This document shows, piece after piece, positions 26,308-38,480 of a DNA stretch of 64,000 nt. This DNA is from Prunella strophiata. Taxonomy: Eukaryota; Chordata; Aves; Passeriformes; Prunellidae. The stretch's first letter is position 1; every line of letters begins with the position of its first letter. The position numbers were made by a program, and so were the translations under genes. Where the stretch lies: positions 18,421,608 to 18,485,607 of the forward strand of contig JAZBQD010000001.1 in assembly GCA_036583965.1 (NCBI GenBank), given 5' to 3'. Below the pieces are notes generated by a model. The model was not told the origin of the DNA. It saw nothing but the letters and a program-made list of their open reading frames with translations, and made no database searches.

Positions 26308-26382
26308 TGTTTGTGGGGGTTGGAACTAGGTGATCTTTAAGGTCCCTTTCAACCCAAGACTTTCTATGATTCTGTGATTCTA
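26308..26382 (+). mobile_element. CR1 LINE 3' tip
   Basis: Sense 3' tip: GGGGGTTGGAACTAGGTGAT, CTTTAAGGTCCCTTTCAACC, then the terminal TCTATGATTCTGTGATTCTA repeats. Strong 5' truncation leaves only about 75 bases. The intact terminal repeats suggest a relatively young copy. Confidence 0.92.
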
Positions 26383-29300
26383 AAAAGATAAAAAACAGAC
26401 CAAGAAAGCAGCAGTTTCTCTCCTGATGGGGCTGAACCCTTTCACTCCAAAATGACACAGCCAGAGGTAGCCCTGACCACACAACCTCAACTGCCATTGC
26501 TAAAAAAACAACAAAAAAAATTTGTTTCTCAATGCCCATGGTAAATATTGCATTTTTATACCACAAACCTGTGTGAAATACCTGTACCTTTAGAACCACA
26601 GACTGACCCCATTTTTACTGTAGCACTGGTACCTGAATTGCCATATTTTGGTGTGGTTTAGACCATCTGACTGGTGCCATTGCAGAAAGGGGAAATCTGC
26701 TCCTTCCAGTAAAGTGAAAGTTTTTCCTTCAATTCCAGTGAAATCCCAACTGTCAGCTGAGGCTGAAATGCTGCAGTACAGCTGCCAGCTCCAGCACTTG
26801 CAGATAAAGCAGGCTGAGGTCACAGTTTTTTTGGCTAAGACACAGCACAGAATTATAATAGCAAGTATATTCTGACAGGTCCCAGCTCTCTGTTTGGGGT
26901 TTGTTTGTTTAGATTTGTTTCTCTCTCTGTATTTCAAGCCATTGATTCTATAGAAGCATGTCAGTTCATTAAGAAATCCTGTCAGCTATTTTCTTTGGCA
27001 CTGGGAATGGGTTGTTTCCCTGCTAAATTAATCCAGCTCCAGTGTCACTTGCACACCAATCAGTGCTCCCATTCAGGGAGGTTGGGCAGCAAAGTAGAGA
27101 GAATGACTTCTTTTCTTTTAACCAAAAAGAGGAAACAAAACATTGCTGAACTCTGAAGCCTCACTGGAGCTGGTCACACCAGCACTGTGCATGGAGATGG
27201 CTGCTGCCTGATTTCCAGCCCAGGGAATTCTGCTGGAGCCTCCTCAGTCCTGGGGAAAAGCTTAAAGAGTGACATCCAACACTGGGCCATTACATCCCAC
27301 CCCATCCTGGGTGCTGTGTCTCCATGAAGATGTGGAAAATGTGCAAGGGGGACAATCAGAGGTGACCTAAACCTCTGGAGGTCTCTGGGATCCTAAGGGA
27401 TTTATAGGATAAGATGGAGGCTTGTACCATGGCCTGAGGTGGATTTGTATCCTGATAAAATGGAAGAATTTTTACAGAGGGAATAAAAGGCAGCAATGTA
27501 ACCTCATATATTGCCTTTTTTATATTGCTTTGTTAAGGCTGGGCTATAAACCTGACAAAAAGGAGCATAAAATGATGGGGAAATGAAGAGTGAACTCAGC
27601 TCCTCTAAAATATTCCAGCTTTTTCTTTCCATTTCCATGTTCCAATGGACACTGCCAGTGGCCCATCAGCCACAACCACATTGATGTCACCTTCACTGCT
27701 CCCTCTGCAAAGCTGCAATGAAATCCTGGCAGAAGGAAACTGTCCAGGACACACCTGAGATGTTCTTGATGTCCTCAGGGACAATACTCACCCTCATATG
27801 CCCTCAGCTTATCTCAGCTTTTTATCCTTCTGTGACATCCCCATCCTCAGGTACACACAGGAGTCAGCACTGGGAAAGTTCCCCAGCATCTGTTCAGAGT
27901 TACATTGCCCTGACATTCATAATTATGACCTTTGTCAGCAGATCATGTAAGCATGAAATTAATTTTGAAAATCAGTAATTCCACTGACGTTACCTGGGCC
28001 TGCTCACATGTTGGAAGTTAAAAGAGCACTGAGGAGCTTTGCTGTGTACAGACCCAGCCCTGACAGAGTGCAAAACATTTCCAGTCACAGACAAACAGCC
28101 AGTAGCCACAGACTGCTCCACTCTCCAGCTCAGATTTAATCTTACAGGGGCTCTGTTTCACTGACACAGCCGTGAACTGCTTACCCTCTGAGACCCACAT
28201 GGCTGCAATCAACTTCCAAGGGATTTCTGAGTGCATACATTACTGTCCCTTGCACACCAGCACAGCATCAGTATTACACATGTAATGCACCCCAGCCCAG
28301 CCAGCTGCTCCAAAAAGTGGTTTATTTTGCAGCTGATGGATGCTTTGCTGATTCTGGAAATCTCTCCATATGACAAGTGTTTCTAAAACATTTAAGGTAC
28401 TACAGAGCTGAAGGTTCTCAAGAGTGCAATCATCTTTTGCAGCTAAATCATGGTAAGGAATGTACTTGCAACGTGAGCTTGCTCACAGGTTTTCTGCCTC
28501 TGACAAATTGAATCCAGCACAAATAATTTTGAGGTTGCAATTACAAATGGGCAGTGCCTGGAAATTAATCTCCAAAGTATTTAATGAATATCCACAAAAG
28601 TAATCTCAACAGCTGCAAGCCATCGAGATTTCAAACCCTAGGCTGCCAAGTCAGGTACCAGTAACTCTTCCAGAAGTCACTCAGAACATCTTGCCCAGTA
28701 CATGTGAACACATTTTGATGGGTCTAAATATCAGAAAACACCAAACTGACATTCAGTGTTTCCACAGATAACAGATGGTTTCACACGTTGCTCCCCACTT
28801 GGGGTTGTCTAATGTATCTGAATCATGTTTTGAAATATAACTCAAGGTTTGGAAAACCTCTAAGGCTTTCAATAAATGGAGTTTAATGTCAAGACTACTC
28901 AAAGCAGCTGTTCCTCCTAACAGTGGAAAATCACATCCAGGTTTTTTTTTTGCATGACCCAATGAAGAAATTATGTAATTTAGGGGTCCCATGCACCTCC
29001 ACCCCCTACCACTCTCCAAAGCTTTACATGAAACCACAGAAAGATAGCAGCACATGCCTCAGAGCTTCGTGTGCTGCCACTTTATACTCCAGACAAGGTG
29101 TTTGTGTTTCTCTCTCCACTCCTACCTGCAGCAGGTGAGCAATGGCTCCATGCTTGCATTTGATCTCTGTGTTCAACACCAATATCAGCAAGAGGGAGCA
29201 GGGGCTCCTCTGCATCCTTGGAGACTCCCAGGATGCAGGGATGGGAACACTGCTCCCTTCCCCAGGTTCTTGATGAGCTTTTCCAACCTCTGGAGTCCAG

Positions 29301-31625
29301 AACCCACAGGTCCAGCCTGGCCTGCTGCCATCAGATGTTTGCTCTGCAGAAATGCAGGCTCTCATTTCTTTCCTGGGCATTATTTCCCACTCCATGGCCC
29401 TGCAGAGTCCCTGGAAGCAGCAGGATGCTCCTGCCCCATCACCTCCTGTGCCAGTGACAACAAACCCAACAGCAGCACTACAGGCAGAAGAAACACAACC
29501 ACAACTTCCCCAGACAAGCACAAAGAGCTTAGGATTTTTTTTCCCCTGGGAAGTACAGCCCAGTCCTGCAGACCAGTGCCTGCTGTGATTTCCAGAAACA
29601 AAAATTGACCTACACATGCCCATGCTGAGAAACTTCTGCGTGGACTTAGCACTCAGACCATAATCTCTTAGGAAAATCAAAGTCAGAAATTGTAAAGAAA
29701 AGAGCAAAATGATTTTGCAAGACTGTGACCAATTTTTCCCCTGTGGTTTGGGATCTGTGAACTCCTTGTGTGCTACAAATGCCAACCCAGGCAAGGCTGA
29801 TTGTTCCATTCCACAACACTGCCTCGAAGCTCCTGCTGGGGTGAGGAACCTCATGTTGTCAACACCACACACAGCTCTTCCAGAATGCAAACCTTCAGCT
29901 GGACACCCACCAAACTAAAAAAACAATCCCAGTTTACCCCAACTGAAAAATAATCATTGATAAATGTATTTCTTCAGGAGCAGATCTCAACATCTCCAAA
30001 TCTACAGTCACACAGACGCCTGTAGAGGTAATTTATTGTATTTTCCTGTCCTACTTTTAAAGAGGTGGAGATTGCATCTTACAATCTCCTAAATCTGACT
30101 TTATTACAGGTACAAGAGAGTTTGGTATGTTCAGCAAAGCCTGTATTAGCAGTTTTATGTTTTTTTTAATGTTTTTATAGTTCTTTTAATCGCTGACATG
30201 GAATGTAAATAGTTTCCTCAATTGCTGCATACTTCCCATTCCTGCAGGAAGGCACACCCTTCGACAAAGATTAAGAGAATATAAAGTGAAATCCCTGTTT
30301 ACTAAAGGAATTAAATTCTCCTCTAGTTACTGGAACACAGCAACCTGTGCATGGGGGATCTACACACCCTTCAAGGACAGGTTTCCAACAGCTAAGAAAG
30401 GCATTAAAAATAACATAAAGAAGCTCAAGATTTGGGCTCGATGTGGAATAATAAAGTGAGCTGGAATTCTTCACAGCTGGGTAATGTTGGGGTTCATCCA
30501 AGTGACTGGGAACAAAAAGCATCTTGCATTGTTTTACTCCAGAGGACTAAAGAGGTGCCCCATGGTTTTCCATTGATGTTGTCCATCCCCAGCCCGAGGC
30601 AGGATGTCCCTGGCCTCCCCTGGACATTTGCTTTCACAGGCACATTCCTTCCTCCTAACACATCAAACTGCATCGCTCACGTCCACGCTCTCTCTATTAA
30701 ACTGAAAAAAATACCTTTGTGGCTTTGATTCCCCAGCAGGGGAACCTGCAGAACTCACAGATCCTGTTATAAAAAGTTTTCCCCTGGGTGGAGAGTGATC
30801 TTTGGTTTGCCTTTGACAAGCAGCATGCAGTTGTCCTGATCTGGATTCCCACCATGTATCCTTGAGACTCTCTTAAAGGAAAATGGAACACTTGTGGGGT
30901 AGGCAGACTTTGATGACTTTTTCCATTTGTCATGGACTTCCAGAGCAGTGATTTCATTCCTGTACAGTTTTGGTTTTTAACAGCTCTGCCCATGGGACCA
31001 CATCTACAGCAGTGCCCTGATCCCTCTCTGAAATCTCATGGACATGAGCAGGATTTGCCAAGAGCACATGGAAAAAGATGCACACAAACACAGGCTCAAG
31101 CCCAGTGTTGTTCCTGGGCTGCAGGAGCAGCAGAACCATCCCATCATCAGCCCCTTGCCAGCAAACCCAGAGAGCTCCATTTAACATTGCAGCAGGGGTT
31201 AATCCCCAGGTCTTGACTCATCACCCCTGATGGACACTTCATGGAGCAGATAATGGCTGCAGACAGCATTAGGAGGGATGAGTCCTCCCCAAAAAATTCC
31301 AGAGACTGTAGGATATTCCAGATTACTATAAATAAAAGGCTTTACCACAGGAAAGGAGGACAAATCCAAAAGAAATACACAGGAAAACCCTGAGAGGCAA
31401 CACGTCCATTTTCAGCCCCACATAAATGCACAAAACCATTGAGATTCTTGCTCTATCAGCAATGCACAAATACCCATAATCCAAACTGGAACAAAACTCT
31501 CTTGTTAGGGGACTCTTTATAGGGGACCAGTAGCAAGACTGGCCCCAGGTTAATTTTAAACCATCAATTTTAAAATTATAACCCTCCTCCAAGAGTACAA
31601 AGTGACCATGCAGCAGGGTACTTAC

Positions 31626-31699
31626 TCATTCCTCTCCAGATCAATGACCAGATGTTTATTTTCAGCTTGAATTACAAACTGCAGCAGTGCTGGGTGGTT
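31626..31699 (-). CDS. ADAM12: ADAM12-like prodomain exon (probable coding exon 3)
   Basis: This is a 74-base coding exon on the minus strand with textbook splice sites: an acceptor with a run of T and C ending TTTTTTCAG, and a donor ATGA|GTAAGT. It opens in phase 0, matching the phase-0 end of the exon at 61308-61441, and leaves two bases for the next codon. The 24 full residues begin NHPALLQFVIQAENKHLVI and continue into DLERNE. The pattern 'I/V-x-L-E-R-N' followed by an exon boundary is the hallmark of ADAM prodomains. The joined SKNHP and LERNE motifs are those I recall for ADAM12. ADAM9 has YVIQAEGKEH and LERNK at this point, so the family call is firmer than the paralogue call. The next exon was not found in the 31.6 kb downstream, implying another very long intron. 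Confidence 0.82.
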
Positions 31700-31782
31700 C
31701 TGAAAAAAGGAAAACAGAGTTGGCTGAGTCCAAACCCAGAGCCCATCATCCTGCACTCAGCTCTGCCAGGGAAATGGACACA

Positions 31783-32004
31783 TCCTGGAATCAAAGGAAG
31801 TTTTGGCTTGGAAAGGCTCTAAAGAACCATTTAGTTCCCATGGGCAGGGACACCTCCCACTGTCCCAGGGTGCTCCAAGCCCCAATGTCCAGCCTGGCCT
31901 TGGGCACTGCCAGGGATCCAGGGCCAGCCACAGCTGCTCTGGGCGCCCTGTGCCAGGGCCTCTCCACCCTCACAGGGAATAATTCCTTTCTAATATCCAA
32001 GATG
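31783..32004 (-). mobile_element. CR1 LINE 3'-end fragment
   Basis: Antisense CR1 lying 84 bases upstream (in gene sense) of the ADAM12-like exon acceptor. Blocks: CCCATGGGCAGGGACACCTC, GCTCCAAGCCCCAATGTCCA, GGGCACTGCCAGGGATCCAG and CAGCTGCTCTGGGCGCCCTG. It ends with the AATTCCTTTCTAATATCC block. Same strand as the host gene. Confidence 0.93.
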
Positions 32005-32098
32005 TATTTCAAATTTTTAAGATGCATTTCAAGCATTTCGTAAGGCATAATTAAGTTTCATCTTAAAAGAAGGAAGAAGTGGTGCTTGCAGAATAAGG

Positions 32099-32147
32099 TC
32101 ACGGAATATCCGGAGTTGAAAGAGACACATAAGGATTGTCAAGTGCA
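32099..32147 (-). mobile_element. CR1-like 3'-end fragment
   Basis: A short antisense piece, TCACGGAATATCCGGAGTTG then AAAGAGACACATAAGGATTG and TCAAGT. It resembles a common songbird CR1 3' end that starts 'gaatatcc...agttgg'. The assignment to CR1 is from memory. Confidence 0.55.
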
Positions 32148-34410
32148 AAAATATGTGAAATATCAGTAAAAATATGGTCAACAGTATTATCAAGTATCTC
32201 TGTGACAGCAACAGACAAAGTATTTATGCATTTACAAGTATTTAAGAGAACTTTTTAAACAAAACACCAGCAACAGAGCCCACAGAAATCCCAGTTGCAC
32301 TCCAGCATGGATCAGGACATCTGGATTGCATTTTCAAGTACCATCATGCAGTCTTCATACTGCCTTTCCCTGATTATAAAATCCCAGTTCTTTTTCATCT
32401 CAAGCATCCAAAGGTAAACCCAAGAATTTTTTGGGTGAGCTGTGAGAGGGGATCTGGAGGCCTAAAGACTTGCAGGACGGGGCAATGCACCTACAGAAGC
32501 TCTGGAAACTGCACTTCCAAGGAGAAAGGACAGTTTGCAATATGCTGGGTACTCTTGATCCAAAAGTCTCTGCTCAAATATATTTTTAAACTGTTTACAT
32601 TAACTTACATTTCATTAAACAAACTCACTGGATTGCGCGACAGCATTTCCTTGTTTGAAATTCCAACAGTAGCTCCATAAATCAGCTGTTCCTCTGTACA
32701 CTCAAGATGCTTTTCTGGAGATTTGTGTCAGCCAATTGCAGCTAGAATCATTTTAGGGTTCTAGTGTTTAATTGATTTATTGAGAAATGTCTCTGAATTT
32801 TGTGATTGCTGCAGCAGAGCTCCAGTGGAGCCTCTGTGACAGACAGAGCAGCCCTGTCCATGGAATGCTGCGATTTTCAAATTATTTGAAAAATTGGAGA
32901 TGTTTATTAAAAAGCAAAATTATTGGGAGGCTGTCATAGACTAAACAAAATTGTTCAAATGAGAAATGGCTGAGAGCTCCCCAGTGCTCTCAGGCTTTAT
33001 TGAGCCCAGGCTGGGAGTGAGATGCCATTGCTTGATCCAAAGTGTCCTGCTCGTGAGAATCCAAACGTGCTTTCTCAGCAACAGCATTGAAATTCTGCAT
33101 CTCTGTGAACTCTGCAGAAACCAGATCCCACTAGAATGCTAAATAAATGCTTCAGACTATCCTTGGCACTCAGCAAACACATGGGAGTCATTTATTGGCA
33201 TGAATATTTAGAAGCAGTGTTGATTATGACTTCAATATTAGTGCACTGCTTCCAAAACCCGTGAGATCTACAAATATGGAGTTTTGAGAGAGCAAACCAC
33301 AATTAATTACAATATAACACAGTAAATAATTAAGATATTGCAGTGGCACAAATGGATTCTTTTCAGCTGAAGGCCCTCTTAATATGGAAATGACAACTAT
33401 GTTTATTCATGAGCTCACAGTGGTACTTATTTGACAGTCAATGGATGTTGGTAAAGTTGCAAAGTTAAAAAAGCAGCTGCAGAATAGAACAGGCTGTCAC
33501 AAGACAAAATCATCTCTCAGAGAATTCCTAAAGCTGAAACTTCTTCTCATGGAGCACAGTAATGGCCCCAGTTATGGATGCTGCATTGCTTTGCACAAGA
33601 CCCAGGTTCAGAATCTTGCTTCACCATCAATTTTTCTTTCAAACAAATGCCTCATTTCCTTCTTTTCCATCTGCAAGGAGATGAGACTATATTTTTTCTT
33701 AGTCTGACTGGAATTCATAAGCACAAATACAGCAAAAATTACCCACTGCACAGGTGTTAGGGTGACTACAAACAGAAACACTTGAAATTATAAATTTCTA
33801 ATGGTAAAGAAAAATGAGTCTCTTTCAGAAAGGGCATTTGAGGTTTGTGTTTTGGTTTTTCCTTCTCCTTTTTTAATCCATACTCCTGTGAAATTAATTC
33901 AGATTTTTTGTTTGTTAGGGCTTTTTTTTTTGGTTTTTCTCACAGTGGCTGTGGAGTCTTCCCTAAAGTTTTTTGCATATTTTTGCCACAAACCCTTAAA
34001 AGTTCATTTTAGATCCTATGAAACACTGTGATACCCTCCCCTTACAATCAATATTTTCAAAACTGAGTCACAGGGTGAAATGGAAATGACTATAAATACA
34101 GATATTAGAGCACAGCTTTATATTTTCCACAGAGAACAATCAAAAAAACACCTTGTGGGGGTACAGAGCCTCCTGCTCAGAATGTTTGAGAGCTTGCTCT
34201 AAGTCTTAAGAATCACAAAAATAATTTCCATGCTGGTGCCACAACTTATTCCCACATTGATCCTTTTAAAATTATTGACTGTGGAAGCCAAGTGGACCTG
34301 ATGAGAGCAGCATTATTTAAACTATAATGAAGAATTTTTTATGGTTCTACTTTCTTTTCTCCACTAACTCAAGTTTTCTACTTCTCTCCTAAAACTGCAG
34401 TTTGCTGTTT

Positions 34411-34412
<2 letters not shown>

Positions 34413-34452
<40 letters not shown>
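34413..34452. repeat. T40 homopolymer
   Basis: About forty uninterrupted T on the plus strand. On the minus strand this is an A-tail following ATGCCACA, so it could mark the 3' end of a retrocopied sequence at 34453 and beyond. No recognisable source was seen there. Confidence 0.85.
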
Positions 34453-34453
<1 letters not shown>

Positions 34454-36111
34454 TGGCATAAGAGATTTCATCAGTGCACACAAGCTTTTCCCTGACATCC
34501 TGAGAAGCCAAACTTCAGGATGATTGAAGCAGGAATCTCCATAACTTTCCCCTCTTATTTAGAAGATTTACACCCAAAATCAGCATCAAATTGTATCAAA
34601 AAACCAAACAGGAAAAGCATTTCCCCCCCCTTTAATTTGCTTCTTCCTTGCTTGGAGCTGAGGGGTTTTGGTCTGAATTGATGTTAGAAAAACTCAATAT
34701 TCTGAAGGAAATTAGTGAAACATTAAGTCAAGGTCAAGCAAGAATTCTCACTGATAAAGCAGATTAAAAAATTAATAAATCAGCACTTGATTAACTAGAA
34801 GATGAAGGAACAGCAGCCTATTTCTGAGTCAGAAAAGTTCTGCAGTAAAACTACTTGAACTAGCACATGTTTCATAAGTACTACTTTCTTTTTTTTTTCC
34901 TTTTTAAATCACATTGATCCTCATTGAAAAAGAGAAAAGGAAGGACAGTTTAGGGATTAAGGGCTTTCCCTGTGAACGTGGGGGTGGTGTTGGGATTACT
35001 GTCTAATAATAATGATATCTAGCCACAAAATAACCCATTTGTATTCCTGAAATACTTGTAGAGAAGATACATTTAGAGAAGATTTGTTCACCTTGGTGGG
35101 ATGCTCATTCTGAAATTTGAATGCAAAGGATTTGTCACTGAGCAAAATCTTAATTATTGCTGGATCCCCCTTTCCTTTGGGCTGTGCTCCCACTGCAGGG
35201 CTGTTAACATTTCCCTGCTGAGATTGGGAGAGAAGTCTCCAAGTCATTTCTTATTACATTTGAAGAGCAGAGAAACTGATGGAATGGAGAGTCCTAACAC
35301 ATCTGTCTTTGTGGCTCCCTCTCTACCAAAATAAAGGATTTTATTGGATTGAGATGCATGAGTTAGGTCAGCACACACCACTTTAAATGAATTCTAGCAA
35401 TTACATCATAGAAATAAAGGGAAATACCTACAGATAAAGAAAAGAGTGAAAATTAACTCAAAGCAGCAGCATTAATTCATTTGGAAACAGAAATGCATTT
35501 TCAGCTGCATCCAGGGTCTAAATCCACTGTTTGAGGATAGAGATCAGCACAAGAAATAGAACCAAAAGGGGTCATTTTGCTTCTCTGGTTTCCAAGTTTT
35601 AAATTATATCCTGACAGGGCCAGACTGAAATAGGCAGGTTTGTTTAACCCAGCAAAGTGGTTTCCAGACCCTCCAGAGCTGGTATTAACTTTGCTAAAGC
35701 CAGCCCTGCATCAGGCTCAGCTTTGCCTGTGGCCAAGGTGACCTTGGCCCATGCAGTGCTGAAATGGGTAAAAATTGGTAAGATAGGAAGGAAAAAATAA
35801 TAATTAAGAGGAGAATTATGGCTTGTAATTAGCTGTAATTAACCCTCCCCTCACAGAAGGTCACATTTCACAATTATCTGCCTGGCCTTCAGTTTGAAGA
35901 CAGAATCTACATCAAGTCAAACCAGAGTCAAAGATTTGACAGACAAATCCAGATTCAATGATTTGACAGACAAAGGATTCTACCAAGGGGTCATTTGGGA
36001 GCATTTTTTCATCTGCAGGGATAGATGAAAAAATTGATTGAATGGATTTTCATCCTTTAAACTGTGCTAAAACCACTGATGTTTGCTGTCTGAGCAAGGC
36101 TCACTTTGGAG

Positions 36112-36345
36112 AGAGCCCACCTGGAGCAGCGAGTCCAGCTCTGGGGCAGGACATGGACATGGAGCTCTTGGAGAAAGCCCTGAGGAGCCACAAAGGTGAT
36201 GAGGAGATGGAGCCCCTCTGCTCTGGGGGGAGAGCTGGGGATGTTCAGCCTGGAGAAGGCTCCAGGGAGAGCTCAGAGCCCTGCCAGGGCCTGAAGGGAC
36301 TCCAGAGAGCTGGAGAGGGACTGGGGACAAGGGATGGAGGGACAG
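36112..36345 (+). mobile_element. CR1 LINE, 5' portion of a split copy
   Basis: Sense CR1: CCACCTGGAGCAGCGAGTCC, GACATGGAGCTCTTGGAGAA, TCAGCCTGGAGAAGGCTCCA and GAGCCCTGCCAGGGCCTGAA, ending GGGACAAGGGATGGAGGGAC. The rest of the same CR1 resumes at 36835 after an insertion. No intact coding frame. Confidence 0.9.
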
Positions 36346-36834
36346 TGTGGGAATCAGAAAAACAGAAACTCCACAGAAACTGAAGGGTTTGATCTGCAGC
36401 CTTGGGAGAAGCTTGGATTGATGTACAAATACAATACACAGATATTAAGCAGAAAAATCATAAACTCATGTTTCTATAGTTGTAAGTAAGAATATGCCTT
36501 AAGTAAGTGAGAAACTGCACTGATAAGATGGTGAAGGGTTTATAATGTAGGGGTGGGGTTGTACAGAATTAACTGAGAGTTTAGAAGTTACAACAGAAGC
36601 ATCTGTGTGCATGTGAGACAGAAGCCCATTAGATAAAAGCATCCCCAGTGCAGCAGAAGTGAGTAAAGGTGATAGGTCAGAAAAGCAAAATAAACCCTGT
36701 GGGAACTGTCCATTGGGTTAGAAAGTTCTGTATTGCCTTGTAGCAAAGAACTTGTGACTGCTCTTGAGCTATGGCTGAATGCTTGCTCCTCTAAAATCTC
36801 AGGGCCTCTGAGTCTGATGTTTATCTGAGTGATC
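36346..36834 (+). mobile_element. Insertion within CR1, probably a solo LTR
   Basis: About 489 bases of non-CR1 sequence interrupt a CR1 copy. It starts TGTGGGAATC, as LTRs do, and has a TTTATAATG TATA-like word near 36540. It carries an AATAAACCCTGTGGGAACTG polyadenylation-signal segment near 36690, placed as expected for an LTR R region. The 3' end around 36834-36839 does not show an unambiguous CA and flanking duplication. The orientation is inferred from the AATAAA. I do not recognise the family with certainty. Confidence 0.5.
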
Positions 36835-37084
36835 TGCCAGAGGGCAGGGATGGACAGGATTTTGGGGAGAAAAATCTTCCCTGGGAGGGTGGGCAGGCCC
36901 TGGCACAGGGTGCCCAGAGCAGCTGTGGCTGCCCCTGGATCCCTGGCAGTGCCCAAGGCCAGGCTGGACACTGGGGCTGGGAGCACCTGAGACAGTGAGA
37001 GGTGTCCCTGCCATGGCAGGGGGTGGCAGGGGATGACCTTTATAGTCCCTTCCAACTCAAACCTTCCTGTGATTCCATGATCCT
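36835..37084 (+). mobile_element. CR1 LINE, 3' portion of a split copy
   Basis: It resumes with TGCCAGAGGGCAGGGATGGA, then GGCCCTGGCACAGGGTGCCC, TGGATCCCTGGCAGTGCCCA and CCATGGCAGGGGGTGGCAGG, and ends CTGTGATTCCATGATCC. Same orientation as 36112-36345. Only about 20 consensus bases are missing at the junction, so both are one insertion split later. Confidence 0.93.
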
Positions 37085-38375
37085 ATGTACTTTCTCCTCC
37101 ATGCTCTTAAAACCAGAAATTCCAGCACAAAAATCAATGGTCATGAGTTGGTTATCTCCTAAACACAGCTCTGGAAATTAATGATTTTTGAGATTTATCA
37201 GGTAGTCACACACATACACACAGGTATTTCACACACATACAGGTTTTTTCTTGTATCAGGAGAGTTAACACCAGGAATTAGAAACTGCATAACTGGGGAA
37301 AGAGTCCATTATTTCCAGCAGGGAAAAATTCCATGCCATTTTCTGCTATCTATATGAAAATACCTTTTATTTCCCTCATTTATCACACACTGACGTTCTG
37401 CATTAGTGCTAAAAGGTGTATTTACAGTATCAGATATTTGGGCTGATATTATTCCTCTACTATCTATAAAACACAAAAAGGGAGAAGCTGGGAAATCTAT
37501 AAGAAATAAAGTCACTCAGGGAGTCTTACCATGGAGACTGGAACTCAATCCAACAAATGCCAGCTGTCTACAAAATATATACATTTAAGATAATTACAAC
37601 CTGCAACAAATGCTGTAAATTGTATGCAATGCTTTTAAATCTATAAATATTTCCTGGTTTTCTTTTGGCTTCAGTTTGGAAGTGAACACAAAGTGCAAGG
37701 TTTTCTGCAAACACCTTCCAAGACTAAGCAATATTTCATGTGCAGGACATGAAAAGCATAAACATTTAATTCTTATGGTTTTGCAGGTTCCTGGGGGCAG
37801 CAAATTCAGCTGTGCTTTGCCTGCTCTCAGATGAGAAGGATATATCCCTGTGGCTGCTTATAATGAGCACCAACTAAGAGAAAAGAGCCTTTTGCAGTTG
37901 GTTTTTTTTTTTTTATTATTTTCTTTAATGGCTTAGCAAAGACTCCCAAGCCCTTAACAAATTGGCTGAGCCAGTTCAATAAAGTAGGAAACCAAAGAAC
38001 TTGCAAGTTTGTCCCCAAGTTTATTTTAAAGTGATTATTTGAAAGCAGAATGATCAGATTTTTGCTTTCTTGCTGGCTGTACAGAGAGATGCAAGATTCC
38101 TCTATCTGGAAGACACAATGAACTAAATTTGGGGTTTTTTTTTATTTTATTTTTGTCTTCTTTTTCTTAACTCCTATAGCAAATTGCAACTGCTGCTTGG
38201 AGATAGTCAGGCTTTTCCACCCTCTCCTTTTTGTGCTCCCCACGAAAATCTATGGAAGATTTATATATATATAATTAATATATTTTTTTAAACCTTCTGC
38301 CCACAAGATGTGACAGAACCCATGGCACAAGAGGCCCTAAAGCAAATTTTCTGCTCCTTCCCTGGCTTCCTTAGA

Positions 38376-38480
38376 GGAATCATGGAATGGTTTCAGTTGG
38401 AAGGAACCTCTAAAGATGATCCAGTCCAATCCCCCTGCAATGAGCAGGAAAACCTTCCACCAGCTGGCAGAAAACCCCAC
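38376..38480 (-). mobile_element. CR1 LINE 3'-end fragment
   Basis: Antisense: AATCATGGAATGGTTTCAGT, TGGAAGGAACCTCTAAAGAT, GATCCAGTCCAATCCCCCTG, then GCAATGAGCAGGAAAACCTT. The right boundary fades. Confidence 0.85.

Larger units (their letters stand above)
1..31625 (-). other. ADAM12: Intron downstream of the ADAM12-like exon 3 (continues past base 1)
   Basis: By inference from exon 31626-31699, everything to its left is intronic. Apart from the listed repeats I see nothing gene-like. Stretches without any recognised element are about 1-2458, 3146-5166, 5577-8620, 9581-12142, 13001-14160, 14249-15540, 15623-16545, 16654-17526, 17646-18449, 18623-19927, 19976-23270, 23335-24058, 25321-26307, 26383-29023 and 29891-31625. 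These hold AT-rich unique sequence with short A or T runs. No sequence resembling the expected next prodomain exon (encoding a FTETHY-like motif) was noticed on the minus strand. Confidence 0.65.

Noticed and set aside
1..31625. Search for the next ADAM12 prodomain exon (encoding a FTETHY-like segment)
   Set aside because: No minus-strand segment with this motif and splice sites was noticed by eye. A translated search would be decisive.
36588..37055. 155-codon minus-strand frame
   Set aside because: It is antisense to the CR1 3' UTR and the LTR-like insert, where CR1 sequence often yields chance frames on the reverse strand.
37507..37575. Possible 38-base minus-strand micro-exon (TTTTGTAG acceptor, ATG|GTAAGA donor)
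   Set aside because: Very short, weak pyrimidine tract, and 38 bases would break the reading frame between the two phase-0 ADAM12-like exons.
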